A DNA stretch of 64,000 bases from Daphnia carinata. Lineage: Eukaryota; Arthropoda; Branchiopoda; Diplostraca; Daphniidae. Positions 1 through 10,730 of this stretch are shown here, piece by piece. Within the stretch, counting starts at the first letter, position 1. Every line of letters starts with the position of its first letter. The notes under the pieces were generated by a model. That model worked only from the letters and a program-made list of their open reading frames with translations, ran no database searches and was not told where the DNA came from. Location: contig NC_081335.1 in NCBI RefSeq assembly GCF_022539665.2, forward strand, positions 7,626,001 through 7,690,000, written 5' to 3'. The position numbers and the translations under genes were made by a program.

Positions 1-2
1 CC

Positions 3-3000
3 GACGCCCTGGGGTTAGCCGATCCAGATCGGGACCTTTCGCCGGCTCCCGAGATTCCCCAGGACCCAAAAGTTCCATTGGAAGGAGAGAGGAAAAGGCG
101 TCCAAGGGATGAAGAGAAAGATCAAAACCCGAGGGCAGGGAAACGACATAAAAACGAGGATACGGTTGTAAAATTCAAATTGTCAAAGAGTAGAGGAAAG
201 AGACTGCTACGCCCCTTTTTTAGGGGAGTAGGCGCATCAAATTCCAAGGTAACTAAGGGGCGTTACCTGGCTTCCTTTAAAAAGCGCTCAACCGCGTTTA
301 AATGCCCTTCCTTGGACGACGCTCTCTACCAACGCCTCAAGCAAGTTAAAGGATCGTCGGCTTCAAAGAACACGATCGATCACAACGAGAGGGCCTTGTA
401 CTGCGTACAGCAAAAGATCTTAGAAGCAGCACAACCACTTCTTTTTTTGTCTAATGAGAAACTTGATGACGACTCTCACCGCGAAGCGATTAGTGTAGCT
501 ATTCAATTGCTGGGGGATTCCTTTCACGAGGTTACTCAACAGCGAAGAAAGAACGTACTCAGGCAGACTAGCCCTTCATACCTCTACCTCCTCGACGATC
601 AGGACAACTTTAACACCAAGGAGGCTAGTTCTCTTTTTGGAAAATCTTTCGTAAAATCTATGGTGAGGTCTTCACAACAACAGACCATGCTAAGCAATCT
701 TCAACCGGTTCAACGCCTGTCAGGGCAACCTTACCGCAATGGCGGACATCAATTTCGCCATCCTGATGGGCACAACAATAGGCCGTCGGGTCAATCCACC
801 AGCCATCGCTTTGAATCCACCGACGCCCAGCAGGGTTCGTCGTTCAACAACACACGAGTGGGAGAGGCCAACACCCCCTCGGCTAGACTCGGCGGAGAAC
901 GCAGCGCAGTCGAGTACAACACGACCCAGCAGAGTGCCGGGACACCAAGACACTTCAACAACAGGGGAAGGTACGTGTCTATCGTTAAATCAAACATCGG
1001 CAGACCGCTCTCCCCATCTGGTTCGGAAGTTGCGATAGGGGGCAGGATATCAGCCTTCAAAACGAATTGGTTCAAAATATCAGCTGATCCTTGGATCCTT
1101 GAGTTAGTTTCTAATGGGCTGAGACTGGAATTTTACTCGACGCCTACGCAAGAGAACGTACCGAATAACGCAGCGTTGGGACCGAGTCATTGGGCAATCT
1201 GTAATGAGGAAGTAGAAGACATGATTAAGAAAAGGGCGGTGGTGCGCGCCGAAACGGGGGGTTTCGTTAGTGGCATATTCATCATTCCCAAGAAATCAGG
1301 GGGCTTTAGACCCGTCATTAACTTAAAAAGGCTCAACACGTATGTTGTGTATAGGCACTTCAAAATGGAAGGGGTCAGCTCAATCAAACACGTAGCCCGC
1401 CATAACGACTGGATGGCAAAATTGGACCTTAAAGATGCGTACTTCGCAATACCCATCCACAATGAGGACCAAAGTTTTTTACAGTTTAAATGGAAAAACA
1501 CTCTCTTTCAATTCACCTGTCTCCCTTTCGGCCTCTCCTCAGCCCCTTGGGCTTTTACTAAACTATTGAAGCCAGTCGTCGCGTATTTAAGACAGCGAGG
1601 AATTAGATTAATAATTTATTTGGATGATATATTAATTCTAAACCAATCTAAGGAGTCGTTAAAAGGGCAGTTAGTGGTAGTCGCCAATCTGCTGGATTCG
1701 CTTGGCTTCATTATCAATAAAGACAAATCGCATACAACCCCCACACAGGAAATAGAGTTCTTAGGCCTTTTGATTGATTCCACTACTGCTTCCCTTAAAC
1801 TGCCTGACGCGAAGCAGGACGTCATCATTAAATTGTGCAAGAATGCCTTAAAAAAAGACTCTTTAACGTTAAGAGAAATCGCCAGCGTTCTAGGAAGGTT
1901 TACCTGGGCCGTTTGGGCTATCCCGTTTTCCCAAGCCCACTACCGTAATATCCAGAATACCTACATTAACGGACTCAAGCTAGACAATGGGGAACTAAAA
2001 TCCAAAATCTCACTGAACCGGGAAGCTAGAGAAGACTTGTCATGGTGGACTTCATCGCATAATTTAAAGAAAAAGAAAGCACTGATAGACCCAAGCCCTT
2101 CCATAACCATCTATGCCGATGCGTCTCTCTCAGGGTGGGGTGCAGTAAGTAACAAAGTAAGGACGGGAGGTCCGTGGACATCAACCGACACCGCCAGGCA
2201 TATAAACGAACTGGAACTTTTAGCAGGCTTCTACGCTCTAAGATGTTTCGCAGAAGAATGTCGTTCCAGTACCGTATTGCTTAAACTAGACAACTCAACG
2301 GCAGTGGCCTATATAAATAAAATTGGGGGTTCCAGATCGGCTAGCCTTAACAAAATAGCGCTAGATATAGCTGGATGGTGTGAGGAACGAGACATCACAC
2401 TGCAGGCCACCCACTTACCAGGGATTTTTAATGGTGTCGCAGATCTGGAATCGAGAGTGAGGAAAGACTGGAGCGATTGGATGTTGAAGAAGGAGGTGTT
2501 TCAACTGATCCGGAGGAGATGGGAAGTGGCAATCGATCTATTCGCATCCCATTGGAATGCCCAACTGGAAACGTTCTCGAGCTGGAAACCCCAACCGGGA
2601 GCGGCGGAGACGGACGCTCTCTCATTCAGCTGGCTAGGCCGCAACGGCTATGCCTTTCCCCCATTCTCTCTCATAGAAGACTGCCTGACAAAGATAAGAC
2701 GAGAGAGAGCGACACTGATCTTAGTATGTCCGTATTGGCCGAGCCAATCATGGTTTCCAACAGCTCTAGAGCTAGCTTCCGACATTCCAATAGTTCTCCG
2801 CGTCTGCCCGGATCTACTTACGTCCAGTCGGGGGGAACCACACCCCCTGTGCGAATGCAAGAATTTCCAGTTAATCGCTTGGAAATTATCCGGAAACGAT
2901 ATGCAGACCAGGGCTTTCCAGAACAAGTGGGCCAATTATTGCTGGCCGGCTCACGAGAGTCCACGAGAGATGCGTACCAGTCCGCCTGGCTCGCTTGGTA

Positions 3001-3047
3001 CAATTGGTGCGGTAAGCAAGACCAAAATCCCCTTCGAAATGACCTAA
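3..3047 (+). CDS. DIRS Gag-like/RT/RNase H polyprotein with C-terminal methylase-like domain
   Basis: The frame is open to the window edge, so the true start is upstream. Numbering from nt 78: residues 1-300 are basic and low-complexity and resemble the Gag part of DIRS elements. RT spans about 330-620, with LDLKDAY near 450 and the catalytic YLDD near 515. RNase H follows at about 675-810, with the acidic residues in YADAS, NELEL, LDNS and GVADLES. About 815-920 holds the DLFAS...FPPF...CPYWPSQSW domain that follows RNase H in DIRS elements and has been compared to Dam-type adenine methylases. Its activity is uncertain. The product would make element DNA in cytoplasm or nucleus. Gag and RT are in one frame here, whereas many DIRS elements keep Gag separate. 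The last 570 nt overlap the recombinase frame. Intact and recognisable throughout. Confidence 0.85.
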   Translation, partial: DALGLADPDRDLSPAPEIPQDPKVPLEGERKRRPRDEEKDQNPRAGKRHKNEDTVVKFKLSKSRGKRLLRPFFRGVGASNSKVTKGRYLASFKKRSTAFKCPSLDDALYQRLKQVKGSSASKNTIDHNERALYCVQQKILEAAQPLLFLSNEKLDDDSHREAISVAIQLLGDSFHEVTQQRRKNVLRQTSPSYLYLLDDQDNFNTKEASSLFGKSFVKSMVRSSQQQTMLSNLQPVQRLSGQPYRNGGHQFRHPDGHNNRPSGQSTSHRFESTDAQQGSSFNNTRVGEANTPSARLGGERSAVEYNTTQQSAGTPRHFNNRGRYVSIVKSNIGRPLSPSGSEVAIGGRISAFKTNWFKISADPWILELVSNGLRLEFYSTPTQENVPNNAALGPSHWAICNEEVEDMIKKRAVVRAETGGFVSGIFIIPKKSGGFRPVINLKRLNTYVVYRHFKMEGVSSIKHVARHNDWMAKLDLKDAYFAIPIHNEDQSFLQFKWKNTLFQFTCLPFGLSSAPWAFTKLLKPVVAYLRQRGIRLIIYLDDILILNQSKESLKGQLVVVANLLDSLGFIINKDKSHTTPTQEIEFLGLLIDSTTASLKLPDAKQDVIIKLCKNALKKDSLTLREIASVLGRFTWAVWAIPFSQAHYRNIQNTYINGLKLDNGELKSKISLNREAREDLSWWTSSHNLKKKKALIDPSPSITIYADASLSGWGAVSNKVRTGGPWTSTDTARHINELELLAGFYALRCFAEECRSSTVLLKLDNSTAVAYINKIGGSRSASLNKIALDIAGWCEERDITLQATHLPGIFNGVADLESRVRKDWSDWMLKKEVFQLIRRRWEVAIDLFASHWNAQLETFSSWKPQPGAAETDALSFSWLGRNGYAFPPFSLIEDCLTKIRRERATLILVCPYWPSQSWFPTALELASDIPIVLRVCPDLLTSSRGEPHPLCECKNFQLIAWKLSGNDMQTRAFQNKWANYCWPAHESPREMRTSPPGSLGTIGAVSKTKIPFEMT

Positions 3048-3850
3048 AGCATATTCTATCATTCCTGTCAGAAGCACATTTCGAAGGAAAAGCGTATGGC
3101 ACAATAAATATCTATAGGTCGATGCTTTCCTCTACCTTACAACCAATTGATGGCCTACAGATCGGGAAACACCCGCTCATTGTAAAATTGATGAAAGGTA
3201 TATACAATTCAAACCCTCCTAAACCTAGGTACGAGTTCACCTGGGACGTCAGTATAGTGACCAACCATTTAAGCCAACTTAAAAACGAGGATTTAGCTAT
3301 CGGCCCCCTCGCTCGGAAACTGGCTACGCTTCTGGCGTTAGCATCCTTCCTTCGAGCTTCGGAAGTGGCTTCTATCGGGAAAGAGGATCTAAGAATAGGT
3401 GAATACGGTATGAATTTCTCCCTCCTAAAACCGAGAAAGGCTCAGAAGGAAGGAGCGCTAAAAACGTTCTTTATCAAAAGAATTCCGGACCCCCGAATTG
3501 ACCCGGTATTTTGCACGGAACACTACATATCTATAACGGAGAAGTATCGCGTGCAATCGAATGATAGGCATCTCTTTATGGGATCAGTGAAGCCGTACAA
3601 CCCAGTAGTCGGATCGACCGTAGCGGGTTGGTTAAAGAGACAGCTGCAGGAAAGTGGCGTAGACACAGGCAGATTCTCGGCTCACTCAACAAGAGGAGCG
3701 GCTTCTTCGAAAGCAGCAGCAGCAGGCATCTCTGTCCAAACAATTCTAAACACAGCCCACTGGTCCTCGGAATCAACCTTTACGAGATTTTACAGAAGGG
3801 ATCTGCCCAAAGAACCTTCCGTAGCAGAAGTCGTTCTGAGCATAGACTAA
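2477..3850 (+). CDS. DIRS tyrosine recombinase
   Basis: Catalyses integration of the circular element DNA through a 3'-phosphotyrosine intermediate (family knowledge). The catalytic set of the YR family is visible: Arg in FLRASEV near residue 293, HSTR near 402, a His-Trp pair near 427 and the nucleophilic Tyr in RFYRRD near 438. An N-terminal helical SAM-like core-binding region begins near residue 140 (RESTRDAYQSAWLAWYNWC). The first 190 codons overlap the RT/RNase H frame in another phase and are probably not all translated; a later Met or a frameshift could be the real entry. Length from residue 140 (about 320 aa) fits the family. No internal stop. Confidence 0.85.
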   Translation: MDVEEGGVSTDPEEMGSGNRSIRIPLECPTGNVLELETPTGSGGDGRSLIQLARPQRLCLSPILSHRRLPDKDKTRESDTDLSMSVLAEPIMVSNSSRASFRHSNSSPRLPGSTYVQSGGTTPPVRMQEFPVNRLEIIRKRYADQGFPEQVGQLLLAGSRESTRDAYQSAWLAWYNWCGKQDQNPLRNDLKHILSFLSEAHFEGKAYGTINIYRSMLSSTLQPIDGLQIGKHPLIVKLMKGIYNSNPPKPRYEFTWDVSIVTNHLSQLKNEDLAIGPLARKLATLLALASFLRASEVASIGKEDLRIGEYGMNFSLLKPRKAQKEGALKTFFIKRIPDPRIDPVFCTEHYISITEKYRVQSNDRHLFMGSVKPYNPVVGSTVAGWLKRQLQESGVDTGRFSAHSTRGAASSKAAAAGISVQTILNTAHWSSESTFTRFYRRDLPKEPSVAEVVLSID

Positions 3851-3902
3851 ACAAATGTTGGCTTTAAAGTCACAGTTCAGGTCGAACGAACATTCGACTA
3901 CA

Positions 3903-4313
3903 ATTGTAAATTGATCGAGAGCGCGAAGCGCTATCGACGATCAATTTTGATTGTATAAGAATAAGAGAGAGAGACCTGAACTGTAACATCCACCCACCCA
4001 CCCAGCTTTCCTATTTAATGAGTTTATAAGCTAATCATTGTTACCCTTTTAAAACGCAGATTCGATCATCGGCGAAGTGGGATCCAACAGTTCAGGGGTA
4101 GGTATTGACGGATTCCGACGACCACCTAACTCAGATGAAGTGAAAAGGTCTGAGGCCAAAGGGTTACCAACCCTCCCTCCTAAACTACCTTTTTTGTCTG
4201 CTGTAAAAGAGCTGTAGAATACAAGGTCGACACAGTTCAGGTCTCTCTCTCTTATTCTTATACAATCAAAATTGATCGTCGATAGCGCTTCGCGCTCTCG
4301 ATCAATTTACAAT
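3903..4313. repeat. 82-bp perfect inverted repeat in the DIRS 3' tail
   Basis: Positions 3903-3984 are the reverse complement of 4232-4313, separated by 247 bp. Each arm carries a smaller imperfect palindrome around GAGCGCGAAGCGC. The 11-mer ACAGTTCAGGT occurs at 3872, at the end of the left arm (inverted) and at 4232; a shortened CAGTTCAGG is near 4090. DIRS elements have inverted terminal repeats and an internal complementary region used to circularise the cDNA; this block fits that role, but the left terminus needed for proof is off-window. Confidence 0.75.
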
Positions 4314-5140
4314 ACCTTGAATTGAAGGGGCTGGTTTTGAATAGATGATTGATTTTGTGGGTTTGCTTAAAGAAGAAGCAACAGAAGTCTTTAACAGTTG
4401 GTCAAGAGACTTCCCTGCATCAAAGTTACATGCTAGAATGGCGTCAATGTTAGCTAGCTTGAAAGTCCATCCCCATTCTGTCACAAAGAAGATCATGGCA
4501 ATTGTGCTTGTTCTAATTCACCTAAGGGGGGTATTCTAGAAGTCACACCAACATCATTTCCATTTTTGGATTCCTAATATAACAAAGTTATCAACTCTTT
4601 GTTTACAGACAATTTCAGTACAGGATATTGGAATGTACATGTAATCAGTTCATCTTCGTCTGGTATGTCTGATTGCATGTAAGCAGACATGTAATGTTCT
4701 CGACTTCTGTCACAGAGGAAATGTTCTCCATAGGTTAGCAACATTCTAAGCAGCACAATTGTAATAAAATATCAAATATTGACTTGTGAAAATTACGCAT
4801 GCTAGGAGGGAGGCATAATCACCTTCAACAGAATAGCCAAAGACGTCATCATACCCATCTTACTCTAGCACACAAGCGTTAACAATGCATGGCACTTAAA
4901 ACTATGCCAATTATACCTTCATCGTAATTCATAGTTCGAATATTCCTATGTCTAGCCATACTGTTATGGTGAGTCGTCCGAGGATAATTGAAATAAATTG
5001 ATTTATTAAAAACAAATTATCAGGATGAAAACTATTCCTTCCAAAGAATTCTTATGTCATCAAGACGTTACGATAGTGAATTTCTTATTCCTGAGGCAAG
5101 AACGTTAGTTCTGACGTAAGGCCTTATCCCTACCTTATTT
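4314..5140. other. Unassigned stretch with one possible exon
   Basis: No recognisable gene. A + strand frame at 4345-4539 (64 codons from an ATG) has a protein-like composition (VGLLKEEATEVFNSWSRDFP) but no family I recognise, and no convincing splice sites. The rest is AT-rich with no structure I can support. Confidence 0.3.
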
Positions 5141-5250
5141 GGGGGTGTTTTTTTTGGGGGGTGTTTTTTGGGGGGTGTTTTTTTCGGGGTGTTTTTTTCG
5201 GGGTGTTTTTTTCGGGGTGTTTTCTTCGGGGTGTTTTCTTCGGGGTGTTT
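5141..5250. repeat. G/T-rich minisatellite
   Basis: About 7 to 8 copies of a 13-17 bp unit, GGGGTGTTTTTTTCG, with T-run and G-run length varying from copy to copy. One strand is strongly G-rich. It is read as a Lys/Pro/Thr repeat protein on the other strand, which is only a consequence of the repeat. Confidence 0.85.
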
Positions 5251-5785
5251 GAGTGATTTTTTTTTCTGGGGGTCAGAGCGAATTTTGTGCTTCTGAGAAG
5301 CGAGCCGTCTCCACGGGACGTTTCGGCTCTGCCATTGGTCCACTTGCCCTAAAACAGCAGACGAATTGTTTTCCAGAGGAAATTGGCGAAAAAAGACGGT
5401 ACACTAATTCAGCCACCTAGTGGCTTTGTCTCTGCGCTCTCCGTCTACGACGTTAGATGGCGCTCACGCAGCCAAGCTAGGCCAAACTGGAAAAACAATG
5501 CTCCTAGCAGACGACACTCACAAGAGAACAGAAAACTCGTGAATAGCTTTTGTTCAGCTGTCCATCTTTCTACAAAGGATATTATCATTCGTTTCAAACT
5601 TCCTTCGGGGAATGTATTCCCGCTGTACAGTTCCATTGGTAGAAGGCGGAATAACTAGCCGTCTCCAACGTTTGCAAATTTTTTTGTAAACAAGTTACAC
5701 AACTGTCGACCTCTTAACAGTACGAGACAGTGGGGAGGATCTTTTCACTTCCGAGTGATTCTTCCCATTTTGAAACTTTGATAGA
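5251..5785. other. No supported gene
   Basis: A 91-codon + frame at 5383-5658 begins at TTG, not ATG, and matches nothing I know. It lies just upstream of the sphingomyelinase pseudogene and could be its old 5' region, but no promoter is clear. Confidence 0.3.
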
Positions 5786-8050
5786 ATGTTGTTTGTAAGC
5801 AACATCCAGTTACCCTTCCTTTATCTTATATGCTTATTGGATTTTTCTACTCCCTTAAGTATACAACTACTAAAGAAATTCATGATTCTTAAAGTGACCT
5901 ATTGCTTTTTGGAAATTTTGCTTCCGCAGATGTACCAGTGCAATTGCCATCCTGAAGCAAGTGTGCTCTTTACAATCAGCTAGTTGAAGAAGTTACTGAT
6001 TGTCTGAAGAATGGCATGAGCGATAGAGATATTTCTTTTCTGATTGGACAGAGGTGTGAAGAACTCAACATTTTAAATTTAAAAGTGTGCAAAGGTACTG
6101 CCTTCATCATGATGGTAATATTTTTACATCCATTTTGTGTTAGACAATAGGCCATAAAAACATTTAAACTGTCTAATGGATGCTTTATTGATAGCCAGCC
6201 ATAAGGTACATATATACCAATTCACTGGTGATTCACGGTAATATATGTGGGATTTACCTACAAGCTGACAATTGTTCTCTGTCACATCCCAACAACACAA
6301 ACTGGAAGGTTCCATCTAGTTCTGTAGACAAACCACTTGTAACTCAATTTGTCCCACCATCGGTATGACCATATTTCCTAAAATTTCATTGCAAACAAAA
6401 TTGTTATCGTACTATATTACTGTGGGATTCAGATAGGATCACCTACAATGAAAGTGCTCCATGTAGCTGATCTCCATTGGGATCCAGAATATCTTGCTGG
6501 ATCGAACGTGACTTGTAAAGATTTTCTGTGTTGTCGAGCTGATTCAGGACACTTGGTCAACGCTACAGATGCTGCCGGATATTCGGGTGACCGAAAATGC
6601 GATTTACCTTGGTATACCATAGAACAAGCAATAGCTCACATGGCAGAAAAGCACGCGGTATATGTCGCGATAAGGGCGTTTAACTCTGCGGACATATAGT
6701 AATCGTTCTTTGTTCTTTGAAGGATTCTGTTTATATTATATGGACGGGTGACTTGGTTGCACACAACGTCTGGTCAACTAGCAAAGAAGCCAACATTTAT
6801 ATTTTGGAGCGTTTAATGAACTTGATCCAGCGCTATTTCCCGTCAACACCGATGTATGCCACTCTTGGAAATCACGAGTCTCATCCGACCGATACGCAAA
6901 AAAAAATGTTATCACAATTTTAGGCAAATTCTAGTACTTCAGTCGCTTCGATCTTTATGACAAAATGCGATATTCCAGTTTGGCGCAACTTGATATAACG
7001 AACGGAGCCATCAACACTGCCTGGTTGTACTACGTTGAAGCTCAACAGTGGGGCTCGATGACTTCCGGATGAAGTGTCATTGACCATCCGTTATGGAGGT
7101 TACTACACTACCTTCATTTGCCCTGGACTTCGTGTTGTATCGTTAAACACAAATCGTTGCGACACGGGAGACTTGTGGACTTGTGGATATCGAATTCCAG
7201 TATGCTGCCTCCAGTCTCGTTTGGTTAAATAATGTCTTTCAAAATGCCGAAAATGCCGGCAAAAAGGTGATAGCATTGCATATCGCTCTAATATAGTTTT
7301 AAAATTGCACAAGTTACACTTCACTTCGTGTATGTAGATTCATATCATGAGTCTTAGGCCACCCGGAAACAATGAATGCTGGTCAACATTTAGTCGACAG
7401 TTTTCAAAGAATGTTAATCGGTTTGAATCGACGGTGGCAGCTCAGTTTTACGGACACACATAAATGAATTCAAAATTTTTTACGATCTCTTTAACACAAG
7501 TCGACCAAGTAACATGGCTTTTTTGGTGCCAAGTCTCACAATGTTTACGGACCTCAATTCTGGGTGTCGAGATCACCATCGATGGTAGACGCCTACTTTG
7601 CTTTAACTTAGCTTACGACGCTCCACTTCGGTTAGGCATCCTACATATCACCTGGTTTATTAGACATGCATAACTTGCTAACGACGTTTAAGCCAGGCCG
7701 TGCTCGACTTTACCACTTGGGCCATCAACTTGACAGCAGCCAATTTGTTCGGCCCATGTGAGGATTCTGTTTGGTTCGAGCTCTAGCACGCCAACAAAGA
7801 ATTCGACTTCGTTGATCTGAGTCCAGATAGCACGAGTGAATTTTCCCAGCGGATGATGGTTGATGACGTTCTATTTCAGAAGTATGGTTTCTTACTCATT
7901 GCTATGAAATTACACAAAGGAGTAACTCGATTTCTGCTCTGTTTACGATGCAGATACTATTACACAGGTGCAGATACAAAAATGTCTTAAGGTTGCGACG
8001 ATGACTGCCGTTTAGGACTACTCTGTTTTATCGCTGATCGGAGTCGCTGT
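5786..8050 (+). pseudogene. Acid sphingomyelinase-like (sphingomyelin phosphodiesterase) pseudogene
   Basis: The living family cleaves sphingomyelin to ceramide in lysosomes or outside the cell, using a saposin-B domain and a two-metal phosphoesterase. Seen in order: a hydrophobic start (5786); a saposin-like exon ending at 6094; exon 6199-6362 (CGIYLQADNC, NNTNWKVP); exon 6433-6657 with the metal motif ADLHWDPEY; exon from 6723 with WTGDLVAHN and TLGNHESHP; later GGYYT, PGLRVVSLNTN, QNAENAGKKV, PPGNNECW, QFYGHTH and a C-terminal CDDDC piece near 8000. Introns 6095-6198, 6363-6432 and 6658-6722 have GT-AG ends and keep phase. From about 6920 onward the homologous blocks jump between frames with stops between them, and one stop or shift also lies in the saposin exon. 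The gene is therefore broken in many places unless the assembly is poor here. Identification is firm, inactivity likely. Confidence 0.85.
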
Positions 8051-8474
8051 GCTCAAATTGCAAACTAAATGTTTACGCACGAAGAATTGTGATCATTTGT
8101 TCTATTTAGCTTGTGCCCGTTTTTGAGAAACTGTTCAATATTCTGAGAAGTTGGTCTTCCGTTAAAACCGACAGATTATTCTGAGGCAATAAAAAAAACC
8201 TTAGCTTTAACTACGATCGCATGTGCATGCATCTTGGTAAGATTATCAAACGGCAGACGACCCTGTTTTCTCTTTCTTAGATGAACTCATGCATTAGATA
8301 TATGGAGTTGCGTTCAAGTTGCAACAGCATTCTCCTCCCTCTCCATCTTGCCGAAGGTCCACGCGACAGCTCTAGTTGTGGATCTTGTAGCAAACATATA
8401 CTAAACAGCATGCGAAAAAACAAATGAGCAACGCCAGCCAGAGAAGCTGAACAACAATAAACTATCACACCAGC

Positions 8475-10730
8475 ATGGCCAGTTCAAGTTTTAGCAGTGT
8501 TATACAGTTGACAGACTTGGATGACTTCATAACTCCATCACAAGTATATTTTCAAATATGAGACAAAAATGGTTCAAATACCTGAAAGAAATAATTCAAC
8601 TTTATTTATTTAAGAGTGCATTAAGACAGCTAAAACACAAAATGCTAGACAAGTTACATCTTCAGGAAGTGCCAAAATCCAAATTGGGGATGATGGCTCT
8701 TACACGCAATTTAACAAGGTGGAATTCATATAATTTTATTTTTAGCAGTTTAATGTACCCAGTTAATCTATTTTTATGTGAGATGACACCAATATTCTGG
8801 TCAACCGTAAAGAGTTTGGTTATGTCACAGGTTTCCATCAACTAGATTATCTAATTTGAGCAATTTATCAAACTCCCATGAAGGTAGAAAGGAGACCAAC
8901 ACCTCCAAAGAGTATTCATTCACCTAAATTCTGGGCTACGTGCAGTTAGACAAATTCCATTATTATAGGACATTTTAGGATACATTTTAATTTATCTACA
9001 TTGAATTTAATATTTTTCTCTTGTAAAAATAAGTAACAGGTGCAGATTGGGTTTATGATTTGGCAATTCATGTATTAGCTTTCATAATTTAATAATGGTT
9101 TAGCATACATTTCTGCTTGATCTTCAACAGAAAACTGGAATAAAAAATATTACTTTCCATGTTTTCTTAAGGAAGGAAGACCTGGAAATTACAAAAAGCA
9201 CAAATAACACTTAACGACTGTTTGGCGTGCAGGTGGTTTTAATGATGAGCAGAATCAAATTGGTAGGTGTAATAATACTATAGTAATTATAATGGTTGTA
9301 TAACATCGGTGGGAGTGTTTTGATTGGCCAAGAAAACCATATGGAGTTCCTGAAGCTATGCAAATAAGCCATTGAGCTATCATCACCTAGCAGATTCTTT
9401 CTTAAAATTGTAGTGGGACTCCCATGCCAACTTATTCTTTTATTTGCAAACAAGTTTCAAATACCCCCTGAAGAAGCAAGAGCCAAACTTTCAAGTATCT
9501 TTCTATCTCTTAGATTATTGTCCAAGACTGAAAAATGATCTAATGGGATGTAGCTCTTTTTAGGCAACTGGCCGCGTCAAAAGTATTTGATGTGGAATCA
9601 TTTTCAGACCTGTGTTTAGTTGAGTGTGGCCAGGACTTTGTTCATCGTTACAGAGAACAATCAACTAATTCAACATCGATACCCGTACTTGCATTTGCTT
9701 GCCCTGGTACCATAGCTCTGCTCTAATGTTATGTTAGATTTACTGACATTTCTTTTACGTCAAGGCTGGAATGCTTCGCCGACAAAACTCATGGAAATTG
9801 GATTTTGTCACATCTTAGCGAGATCAAATCTCCGCAGCAAATAGCGGGCGTCTTTATGATAGATGTACTGCCCAACGAACTTCAAACGAGTGCCTCTCCT
9901 CTGGCTGTCGCCATGATTATGCCATGCTTCGATAAAAAAGTAGAGGCTTCGAGAAGTGACTTTTTTCACGACGACCAACAAAGCAAAGATGTCAACTTTG
10001 TTATAACTCCCGTAGAAATCGAGCAGATACTGGAAGAATTAGCTGTTGAATTCGTTGACTTAAGTCTATCTCAAGTTGATTCTCTGGGTGGTACAATGGA
10101 TACATTATGGAGCATACCGTCTGGATCTGGTTAAGGAGGTTATGCAAAACATGTTCTACGTTTTGCTGCCAAGGAGCTTTACGGCAAGATACAGGGACAT
10201 GGTAAGTTTCAGCCACTAAAAAACTTGGACATCAGGGAAGCTTTCGTTGAAAAACATGGCGAGCAAGTTTTAAGTGTGGCTATTGCCAACGGATTCTAAA
10301 ATATTCAAAACCTTGTACAAAAAATGAAGCGAAAGAAACGTACTTATCATTAAGTCGAAATTATGGCCTGTCCATCCGGTAAGTTTTCATCCTACATGTG
10401 AGTAAGCATTTAGTAACACGTTAATCTTTAACACACTCGTGAATTTTCAAGATTCTATTTTTCCAGTGTTTCAGTTTAATTAGTTAAGCTCTGATAACTT
10501 TATATTTTCCGGTTGTGCTTTATGCTGCTAGCCAATTTTTACTACAAATTAACAACTTTTATTACTGCCATAGGTTGCCTGGTAAGGCTTGCCAAGAGTT
10601 AAAGCATAGAAAAGTCCAAAGGGAATTTGTGCTTTCTGAAATGAAAGCCTTCCCTCCTGTTTCAGACAAGGTCAGAGCAGCCGTTTAACGACTATACGAC
10701 ATGGAACGTCCATGCTTTACGTTCCTGGAA
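8475..10730 (+). pseudogene. CIAO3/NARFL (Nar1) cytosolic Fe-S assembly pseudogene
   Basis: CIAO3 is the hydrogenase-like scaffold of the cytosolic iron-sulphur assembly targeting complex. Exon 1 (8475-8543) gives the family's N-terminus (QLTDLDDFITPSQ) and a GT donor. Exon 2 (8617-8718) carries the SGSAKIQIGDDGSY block. Further blocks in family order: the segment with NHMEFLKLCK near 9340; ANKFQIPPEEARAKL near 9445; a CPGTIAL region near 9700; KTHGNWILSHLSEIKSPQQ near 9785; MPCFDKKVEASRSDFF near 9920; GGYAKHVLRFAAKELYG near 10135; NIQNLVQKMKR and MACPSG near 10300-10380; DKVRAAV near 10670. In-frame stops separate blocks, for example before GGYAKH and twice near 10298-10355. The N-terminal CxxC cluster exon is not recognisable. 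The gene is decayed. CIAO3 is normally essential, so a functional copy should exist elsewhere. Confidence 0.85.

Larger units (their letters stand above)
1..4313 (+). mobile_element. DIRS-type tyrosine-recombinase retrotransposon, 5' end outside window
   Basis: Seen: a long Gag/RT/RNase H reading frame is followed by an overlapping tyrosine recombinase frame, and then by a non-coding tail with an 82-bp inverted repeat. There is no integrase and no LTR. This combination defines the DIRS order (established knowledge): such elements integrate a circular DNA copy with a tyrosine recombinase instead of a DDE integrase and make no target duplication. The left terminal repeat lies before the window, so full length is unknown. 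Both frames are uninterrupted, so the copy may be young. The right boundary is taken as the end of the inverted repeat at 4313 and is not proven. Confidence 0.85.

Noticed and set aside
5068..5343. Lys/Pro/Thr repeat protein on the - strand
   Set aside because: Produced by the G/T minisatellite; unit lengths are not multiples of three.
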